Origin: Candidatus Roizmanbacteria bacterium
Lineage (GTDB): Bacteria; Patescibacteriota; Microgenomatia; UBA1406; GWC2-37-13
DNA: 10,694 nt
Assembly: GCA_016206365.1 (NCBI GenBank)
Contig: JACQRR010000069.1
Coordinates: forward strand, 1-10,694
Reading direction: 5' to 3'
The notes under the pieces were generated by a model that searched no databases, had not been told where the DNA came from, and saw only the letters and a list, made by a program, of their open reading frames with translations. Positions 6,584-10,694 of this stretch are shown in pieces. Each line of letters starts with the position of its first letter. Within the stretch, counting starts at the first letter, position 1. Made by a program: the position numbers and the translations under genes.

Positions 6584-6612
6584 ATTTTACTATGAGTTAC
6601 TATAACTGTCAA
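6584..6612 (-). promoter_or_regulatory. Near-consensus promoter of the 254-aa gene
   Basis: On the reverse strand a perfect TTGACA (6607-6612), a 17-base spacer and TAAAAT (6584-6589) form the best sigma-70-type promoter in the window. The -10 box lies 11 bases before the ATG, giving a 5' UTR of only about four bases. No Shine-Dalgarno sequence is present. Confidence 0.8.
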
Positions 6613-6638
6613 TACAAACCGCGTGAAGATAATGCTAG

Positions 6639-6647
6639 TGTTATAAT
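6639..6647 (+). promoter_or_regulatory. Extended -10 promoter of the M20 peptidase gene
   Basis: TGT directly followed by consensus TATAAT (6642-6647) lies six bases before the ATG at 6654, predicting a leaderless mRNA. No -35 match is seen at the normal distance, so the extended -10 would have to suffice. It is divergent from the promoter at 6584-6612. Confidence 0.65.
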
Positions 6648-6653
6648 ATTCAA

Positions 6654-7724
6654 ATGTTAGACAAAATAATTTCTGTTGCCAAGAAATTCATTACAATCTC
6701 ATCAATCAAGGAAAATCCTAGGAAATCGCCTGATGTTCTTATAATTGCCAAAAAGGAACTCAGTGGCTTTACCATTGAGGATTTCGAAAAAGAAGGTGTA
6801 CCGAGTCTTCTGATTTATAAAGGAAAAGCAAGGCCGAAGAGATTCAAATTTATTTTAAATGCCCATCTCGATGTGGTACCTGGTAAAAAAGAACAATTCA
6901 AGCCGGTAGTAAAAGATGGGAAACTTTATGGCAGGGGAGCGTATGATATGAAAGCGGCTGCGGCTGTTGAAATATTGGTTTTTAAAGAACTGGCAAAAAA
7001 GCTAAATTATCCTATTGCTCTTCAACTGGTGACCGACGAAGAAATTGGCGGATTTAATGGAACAAAATACCAGTTAGATAAGGGAGTAAGGTCTGAATTT
7101 GCCATCGCAGGGGAATCAACTGATTTAGGAATAAAAAACCAAGCCAAAGGCGTAGTTTGGGCGAAAATAAAGACAAAGGGTAAAACTGCCCATGGCGCCT
7201 ATCCTTGGATGGGAAAAAATGCCATTTGGAAAATGATTAACGCCCTAAATCATTTACATAAATCCTTTCCCGAAGCCAAAAAAGAAATTTGGAAAACTAC
7301 TCTCAACCTATCTAAGATAGAGACATCAAACTCTACCTTTAACAAAGTCCCAGACGACTGTACAGTTGGGATCGATGTCCGATATATTCCTGATGATGCT
7401 AAAACCATTGTTAGTAAAATCAAAAAAGCCTTACCAAAAGAAGCCGAAGTAGAATTACTACTGAAAGAACCGGCCCAGTTTACCGACAAAAACAATATTT
7501 ATATAAAATTGTTACAAAAAGCGACAAAAAAGGTAACCAATAAATTGGCCCCAATTATTGTCAAGCATGGCGCTTCTGATATCCGGCACTTTAATCGAGT
7601 CGGGTGTGATGGGATTGAGTTTGGCCCAATCGGTTTTGGCCTCCATACCGATAACGAATGGGTAGACATCAAAAGCCTCGAACAGTATTACCTAATTTTA
7701 AAATCTTTTTTAAGCACGATTTAA
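6654..7724 (+). CDS. M20-family metallopeptidase / amidohydrolase (ArgE/DapE-like)
   Basis: This 356-residue protein belongs to the ArgE/DapE/ACY1/CPG2 (M20) family of two-metal hydrolases, which cleave amide bonds in small peptides or N-acylated amino acids. The expected residues are all present: H71 with D73 in NAHLDVVPG, D98 in GRGAYDMK, the catalytic E129 and ligand E130 in TDEEIGG, E154 in AGES, and H331 in GLHTDNEW. H180 in KTAHGAYPW belongs to the lid/dimerisation domain, roughly residues 165-270. No signal peptide is visible, so it is probably cytoplasmic. The true substrate (peptide, succinyl-diaminopimelate, acetylornithine or other) cannot be fixed from the sequence. Its proximity to the two ligase-like genes allows a make-and-break relation, which is conjecture. 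A truncated copy of its 5' end lies at 5671-5802. Confidence 0.9.
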   Translation: MLDKIISVAKKFITISSIKENPRKSPDVLIIAKKELSGFTIEDFEKEGVPSLLIYKGKARPKRFKFILNAHLDVVPGKKEQFKPVVKDGKLYGRGAYDMKAAAAVEILVFKELAKKLNYPIALQLVTDEEIGGFNGTKYQLDKGVRSEFAIAGESTDLGIKNQAKGVVWAKIKTKGKTAHGAYPWMGKNAIWKMINALNHLHKSFPEAKKEIWKTTLNLSKIETSNSTFNKVPDDCTVGIDVRYIPDDAKTIVSKIKKALPKEAEVELLLKEPAQFTDKNNIYIKLLQKATKKVTNKLAPIIVKHGASDIRHFNRVGCDGIEFGPIGFGLHTDNEWVDIKSLEQYYLILKSFLSTI

Positions 7725-7830
7725 TCTATTCAAAACTCGATTAATCGATCTATCGATAAATCATATTTTTCTCCTTTTAGCTTCATTTCTCGAATGTTCC
7801 GATTGATCGATTAATTGAAGCATTCATGCT

Positions 7831-7859
7831 AGAATATTTTTGATGCTCAAAAATATTCT
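7831..7859. repeat. Perfect 13-bp inverted repeat between convergent genes
   Basis: AGAATATTTTTGA (7831-7843) and its exact reverse complement (7847-7859) flank a TGC loop. It lies between the convergent M20 and glycosyltransferase genes, directly after a shorter palindrome (AGCAT...ATGCT, 7819-7831). There is no clear T-run on either side, so it is not a standard intrinsic terminator, though it could act as a bidirectional 3'-end hairpin. The rest of 7725-7961 is AT-rich with repeated GATCGATTAAT-like words. Confidence 0.7.
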
Positions 7860-7863
7860 TATT

Positions 7864-7914
7864 TCATATTCCTAATCCAAGACCTTTTAACGCATTTTCT
7901 ACTTCTAATAACAT
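7864..7914 (-). CDS. Possible 16-aa mini-ORF with its own promoter
   Basis: The reverse strand encodes MLLEVENALKGLGLGI, ending at TGA 7864-7866, five bases before the 13-bp inverted repeat. TTTACA (7950-7955), a 17-base spacer and TACGAT (7927-7932) form a plausible promoter 12 bases upstream. The same frame stays open after the TGA for 26 more codons, through the inverted repeat, to 7783, and an overlapping 18-codon ORF (7730-7786) follows. This could be a decayed small gene or chance. I recognise no homologue. Confidence 0.25.
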   Translation of the reverse strand: MLLEVENALKGLGLGI

Positions 7915-7926
7915 ATGAATTTTTGT

Positions 7927-7955
7927 ATCGTACAAAATCTATCCGTATTTGTAAA
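7927..7955 (-). promoter_or_regulatory. Candidate reverse-strand promoter after the glycosyltransferase gene
   Basis: TTTACA at 7950-7955 matches the -35 consensus at five of six positions and TACGAT at 7927-7932 matches the -10 at four of six, with an ideal 17-base spacer. It would drive a short transcript through the mini-ORF and the inverted repeat. In AT-rich DNA such matches arise by chance, so it is a weak call. Confidence 0.3.
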
Positions 7956-7961
7956 GTCACA

Positions 7962-9791
7962 TCAAGTTTTTTTGTAGATTCTTATCACCGGGTGATCGAA
8001 AACTGTCCATGTCTCTTCGGCCGCTTCATCAGGAAACTCAAGCAATGTTTTTCCAAATAGCTGAATTTTCGGATAAGATGTAAATTCTGCGACTTTGTAA
8101 AATCCAAGTCTTCCGGAAAAAAGATCTTCATAATACTTATGTAATAGTGGATATTTTTGTTTTAACATCTCGCATTTAGAGTCAACGAAAATCTTTAACA
8201 ATTGGTCATACTGCTTTGCTTCTACTGGAAAAAAATATTTAATATAACTTTTGACTTTTGACATTTGACTTTTGACTTCTCTTATACATGTCTGATTCAT
8301 AAAAATTCTCCTTGATGGAATAAATATATAACCGGCTTTTGAAAGATGTTCATGAAGCTCTGATTGCAGCGCTGAATTCTCATCCAAATCATAAAAATTG
8401 AAGGAAACCATGTTGTAGTTTTGACTTTTGACTTTTGACTTTTGACTTTGCATTGGTATATCAACCACATTAGCTGTCTCAAACAGGAGATAACTATTTT
8501 CAGGAATATTTTTGTAGATCCAGTCCGATGCGGTAAAGCGAACATCTGGACTTTGATAGATTGATAAGTAGGCGATACCTGGAATAATCATAAGTAATGT
8601 CATTACCGCGAAAGCGGGAATCCAGATAGATTGTTTTATTTTATGGATTCCCATTTTCATGGGAATGACTCTAAATACAAATAACACGGCCATAATTAGC
8701 ATCAATGGTAAAATCGGTGTCATAAACCTAGTCCATTTTGCATACAAAAAGGCATTCGGGATAAATACCGAAATAAAAGCTAACCGGAGTAGATTAAATT
8801 CTTTTTTCTGGGGAAGAAATATGAGTCCGAGAAGAAATAAAATAAAAGCTGGCCAACCTAATATGTAGGAAAAAATTTTCTCGATTTGAAAAAAAACAGG
8901 AATAGTTTCTTCAAATTGTCTGGTGTAAAAAGCTCTATAGCTCCCCATTGCAACATCAGATTCATACTTCATTGAACCCAAAAATTCTGGAAAGGAGATA
9001 AAATTATGTGGAGAAAATAGGATGCTAAAAACAAGGGACAAAGTTAACAAATACCATACTGATGCCGACCGAGCAAAAAAGGTATTTTTATTCCGGTAAA
9101 TAAGTAACAATATAGGCAAAATTAAAAAAAGTACCGAGGAAATCTTTATAGATATAGCTAGCCCGGCGAAAAAAGAAATTAGAAGATAGAAGCTTGAGGC
9201 TAGAAGCTTATTTTGAGAATATTTGAGCGAGAGATAAACGATTACACTGTATAAAAGCATTAACATAGATTCTGTCGTCCCAAAATGTGAAAATTGGATG
9301 AAAAAGGGGGAAAATGTAAAAACAAGAAAAGCAACTGTCAATTGATAATTGTTAATTGACGTTTTTTTGGAAATTGGAAATTGGAAATTGGAGCTTAGAA
9401 GATTAACAAGCTTCATTAGAACGAATACGTTTAGAATAGATGAAACTGCTGATATTAACCTCAGCGATAATGCTGCTTCTTCAAAACTTATCGGTTTTCC
9501 CACATCACCATCAAAAAACTTCATTAATATCACTAGGAAATATCCAAGATATAAGGGAAACTGTCCATAAGCAAAAAAATGGGGATTAAAACATTCCTTC
9601 AGATTTGAGCTTTGAGCTTTGAGTTTTGAGATTGAGCAGTTCAAGTTTTGAACTGCGTTCGCCATATTCCGCTCATCGGGATGCATAGAGTAGGGAAGTC
9701 CCCAATCCAAACCTACAAATCTTGTATAAATCAGCAACCCAATAATTAACAACCAACCGCCAATCAGAAAAATTCTCTTGATTTTAGACAT
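7962..9791 (-). CDS. GT-C membrane glycosyltransferase (PMT/ArnT-like, GT39-type)
   Basis: This 609-residue polytopic membrane protein resembles the dolichyl-phosphate-mannose-protein mannosyltransferase / ArnT superfamily, which transfers sugars from lipid-phosphate donors to protein or envelope glycans outside the membrane. The first membrane segment (about residues 8-22) is followed by GLDWGLPYSMHPDE, with the acidic D39-E40 pair where this superfamily has its catalytic loop. About ten hydrophobic segments follow, then a soluble C-terminal region starting near SDWIYKNIPENS. I prefer the ATG at 9791 over the in-frame TTG at 9821 because TATAAT lies just upstream of it. The gene is unusual in carrying several heptamer and palindromic repeats in frame, yielding Lys/Ser/Gln-rich stretches such as SQKSKVKSQ. 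Acceptor and donor are unknown. Confidence 0.8.
   Translation of the reverse strand: MSKIKRIFLIGGWLLIIGLLIYTRFVGLDWGLPYSMHPDERNMANAVQNLNCSISKLKAQSSNLKECFNPHFFAYGQFPLYLGYFLVILMKFFDGDVGKPISFEEAALSLRLISAVSSILNVFVLMKLVNLLSSNFQFPISKKTSINNYQLTVAFLVFTFSPFFIQFSHFGTTESMLMLLYSVIVYLSLKYSQNKLLASSFYLLISFFAGLAISIKISSVLFLILPILLLIYRNKNTFFARSASVWYLLTLSLVFSILFSPHNFISFPEFLGSMKYESDVAMGSYRAFYTRQFEETIPVFFQIEKIFSYILGWPAFILFLLGLIFLPQKKEFNLLRLAFISVFIPNAFLYAKWTRFMTPILPLMLIMAVLFVFRVIPMKMGIHKIKQSIWIPAFAVMTLLMIIPGIAYLSIYQSPDVRFTASDWIYKNIPENSYLLFETANVVDIPMQSQKSKVKSQNYNMVSFNFYDLDENSALQSELHEHLSKAGYIFIPSRRIFMNQTCIREVKSQMSKVKSYIKYFFPVEAKQYDQLLKIFVDSKCEMLKQKYPLLHKYYEDLFSGRLGFYKVAEFTSYPKIQLFGKTLLEFPDEAAEETWTVFDHPVIRIYKKT
8247..8280. 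repeat. Heptamer tandem repeat in the glycosyltransferase gene (tract 1)
   Basis: About 4.7 units of ACTTTTG-type heptamers (one is ACATTTG) lie in frame and encode the VKSQMSKVKS stretch in the soluble C-terminal region. A change of one unit would shift the reading frame. Confidence 0.85.
8417..8450. repeat. Heptamer tandem repeat in the glycosyltransferase gene (tract 2)
   Basis: One AGTTTTG unit is followed by near-perfect ACTTTTG units (about 4.9 units in all), the same repeat as at 8247-8280. They encode SQKSKVKSQN in frame. Two separated tracts of the same heptamer in one gene suggest spread of the repeat, not only local slippage. Confidence 0.85.
8599..8669. repeat. REP-like bipartite element inserted in frame
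   Basis: Two palindromic units face each other: 8599-8623 (GTCATTACCGC, loop, GCGGGAATCC) and 8645-8669 (GGATTCCCAT, loop, ATGGGAATGAC), joined by a 21-base AT-rich spacer. The ends are GTCATT and AATGAC. The reverse strand reads through and encodes VIPMKMGIH and WIPAFAVMT (residues 375-398), the peptide typically produced by this widespread repeat class. The stem flanks resemble units after cysS, especially 1851-1876. Confidence 0.8.
9190..9211. repeat. Imperfect 14-base direct repeat in the glycosyltransferase gene
   Basis: TAGAAGCTTGAGGC is followed at once by a partial second copy, TAGAAGCTTA. It encodes the LLASSFYLL stretch in frame. It is another short repeat of the kind scattered through this gene. 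Confidence 0.5.
9337..9396. repeat. Inverted repeat plus GGAAATT heptamers in the glycosyltransferase gene
   Basis: GTCAATT (9337-9343) and AATTGAC (9354-9360) are inverted copies. They are followed by three perfect GGAAATT heptamers and a variant GGAGCTT (9369-9396). In frame they encode NNYQLT and NFQFPIS, in a loop between membrane segments. Confidence 0.75.
9601..9656. repeat. TTTGAGC heptamers and a 9-bp palindrome near the glycosyltransferase N-terminus
   Basis: About four TTTGAGC-type heptamers (9604-9631) are followed by a perfect inverted repeat, GCAGTTCAA (9636-9644) with TTGAACTGC (9648-9656). They encode SKLKAQSSNLK and VQNLNC, shortly after the HPDE catalytic loop, so the insertion lies in or beside a functionally sensitive region. 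Confidence 0.75.
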
Positions 9792-9801
9792 GTTAGGTAT
9801 T

Positions 9802-9807
9802 ATTATA
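9802..9807 (-). promoter_or_regulatory. Candidate -10 box of the glycosyltransferase gene
   Basis: A consensus TATAAT on the reverse strand lies 10 bases before the ATG at 9791, inside a TA-rich run. No convincing -35 box is found at the normal distance. It predicts a very short 5' UTR, in line with other genes here. Confidence 0.4.
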
Positions 9808-9865
9808 TATAACAATCTCAAATTGATTTGTCACTTTGCTATTTGATTTTTGAATTTTGAATTCT

Positions 9866-10132
9866 ATGACTAAGTACGAACTGACTTTACTTCTTCCTGA
9901 AGAATCAGAGGTAAAAAATATTAAAGAACTTGTCATCTCTCTTAAGGCCATAATAGAAAAAGAAGAAAGTTGGGGTAAAAAGTCTTTAGCATATCCAATA
10001 AAAAAAAACCTGGCCGCCTATTATTTTAATTGGTTTCTTAATATCGACCAAAAAATTATAAGTGATCTAAAAAAGAAACTTAATTTTAACGAAAAACTTA
10101 TAAGATACTTGTTACTTAAACAAGAAAAATAA
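9866..10132 (+). CDS. rpsF: Small ribosomal subunit protein bS6
   Basis: The 88-residue protein is a short but complete bS6, which binds 16S rRNA with bS18 in the 30S platform. Diagnostic segments are YELTLLLP (4-11), WGKKSLAYPI (36-45), the AAYYFNWFL strand (50-58) and LNFNEKLIRYLLLK (72-85). It lacks the charged C-terminal tail found in longer bS6 proteins. The ATG at 9866 is preferred over an in-frame TTG at 9857 because family members begin just before the YEL strand. The 5' region is a heptamer-like TTTTGAA run with no Shine-Dalgarno sequence. The following ssb matches the usual rpsF-ssb order; rpsR would be expected beyond the window. Confidence 0.93.
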   Translation: MTKYELTLLLPEESEVKNIKELVISLKAIIEKEESWGKKSLAYPIKKNLAAYYFNWFLNIDQKIISDLKKKLNFNEKLIRYLLLKQEK

Positions 10133-10138
10133 TATAAT
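10109..10138 (+). promoter_or_regulatory. Internal promoter for ssb
   Basis: TTGTTA (10109-10114), an 18-base spacer and consensus TATAAT (10133-10138) overlap the end of rpsF, with the -10 box starting right after its TAA. It would let ssb be transcribed independently of rpsF with a 5' UTR of about 30 bases. That UTR contains a weak AU hairpin (ATTAAAAA 10154-10161 with TTTTTAAT 10166-10173) ending three bases before the ATG. Confidence 0.5.
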
Positions 10139-10176
10139 TAGATGGCGTTATATATTAAAAATTTATTTTTAATGAT

Positions 10177-10692
10177 ATGGCTAGTAGATCTCTGAATCGT
10201 GTAATTTTAATAGGAAATTTGACTCGTGATCCAGAATTAAAATATACTCCTACCGGTACAGCTGTCTGTAGCTTCGGTGTAGCCACAAACAGATCCTGGA
10301 AAACTGCTGATGGGGAAACAAAAGAAGAAACTCAATATCACAGGATCGTTGCTTGGCAAAAATTGGCAGAGCTCTGTGGAAAACTACTGACTAAGGGAAG
10401 AAAAATATATCTTGAAGGAAGGATCGTTTATCGTACATTTACTGGGCGCGACGGCCAGCAACGCACTATCTCTGAGATCGTTCTTGATGACTTTATCGTC
10501 TTTGGCGACGGCAGAAAAGCAGCGTTTGAGGAAGAAGTTTCGGTTGAAGAAACTAAACCCCCAGTTGAAGAACCAGCTGGACAACCCATACCTAGCGAGA
10601 AAACACAAGCAGGTAAGCCAGCAAAAGACGAACCAAAAGAAAAAAAACAAGATAAAAACGAAGATGTAAATCCGGATGATATACCATTTTAA
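10177..10692 (+). CDS. ssb: Single-stranded DNA-binding protein
   Basis: The 171-residue protein is a complete bacterial SSB, which coats single-stranded DNA in replication, recombination and repair. The N-terminal OB fold covers about residues 5-111 and includes NRVILIGNLTRDPELKYTP, the aromatic residues W41 and W60, and the YHRIVAWQKLAE segment. A disordered Pro/Glu/Lys-rich linker (about 115-163) leads to the conserved acidic tip DDIPF (167-171), which recruits partner proteins. Length and architecture are normal. The ATG at 10177 gives the expected start before the first strand. The window ends two bases after its stop. Confidence 0.97.
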   Translation: MASRSLNRVILIGNLTRDPELKYTPTGTAVCSFGVATNRSWKTADGETKEETQYHRIVAWQKLAELCGKLLTKGRKIYLEGRIVYRTFTGRDGQQRTISEIVLDDFIVFGDGRKAAFEEEVSVEETKPPVEEPAGQPIPSEKTQAGKPAKDEPKEKKQDKNEDVNPDDIPF

Positions 10693-10694
10693 AA

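Noticed and set aside
7783..7914. TGA read as glycine (as in Gracilibacteria or Absconditabacteria), fusing the mini-ORFs
   Set aside because: Three larger genes in the window end in TGA at sensible family lengths or contexts, and no conserved protein here needs a TGA codon.
8417..8450. CRISPR-like array in the heptamer tracts
   Set aside because: The units are 7 bases in direct tandem without spacers and no cas genes are present.

Overview
The window is AT-rich and gene-dense and most resembles a genome of the Candidate Phyla Radiation (Patescibacteria), probably near Microgenomates. This placement is inference. It rests on the rpsF-ssb pair, the scarcity of Shine-Dalgarno sequences, -10 boxes lying 6-12 bases from start codons (leaderless or nearly leaderless mRNAs), the style of the large GT-C membrane glycosyltransferase, and REP-like and heptamer repeats inside and between genes. 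TGA, TAA and TAG all appear to be used as ordinary stops.

Layout, left to right. (1) cysS (255-1673) has a strong extended -10 promoter ending 7 bases before its ATG. (2) A cluster of REP-like inverted repeats (about 1650-1877) follows. (3) Next are two diverged paralogues of the GCS2 (glutamate-cysteine ligase type 2 / carboxylate-amine ligase) superfamily, at 2016-3791 and 3918-5612. Each is preceded by the same kind of leader: a short ORF, a GC-rich segment, an AU-rich hairpin, and an intrinsic terminator whose U-run ends within about 12 bases of the gene's ATG. In both leaders the segment just after or at the end of the short ORF can pair with the 5' arm of the terminator. That is the design of ribosome-mediated transcription attenuation. 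The second leader peptide has Phe at 5 of 6 consecutive positions, as in classical Phe leader peptides. This is the most unusual part of the window. (4) A 43-codon ORF (5671-5802) looks like a truncated copy of the N-terminus of the M20 metallopeptidase gene found downstream (6654-7724). An unrecognised reverse-strand gene (5808-6572), with a near-consensus promoter, lies between the copy and the full gene. (5) An intergenic stretch (7725-7961) holds a perfect 13-bp inverted repeat and weak reverse-strand mini-ORFs. (6) A reverse-strand GT-C (PMT/ArnT-like) glycosyltransferase (7962-9791) carries several in-frame heptamer and palindromic repeats. (7) Divergent from it are rpsF and ssb, each complete, reaching the right edge.

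How the genes could work together: cysS, rpsF and ssb are housekeeping genes. The two GCS2-like ligases and the M20 hydrolase could form and cleave amide bonds on amino acids or small peptides. The attenuators suggest that the ligases are induced when charged tRNA, plausibly Phe-tRNA for the second, is scarce. The substrates cannot be read from the sequence, and joint function of these genes is inference from proximity only.
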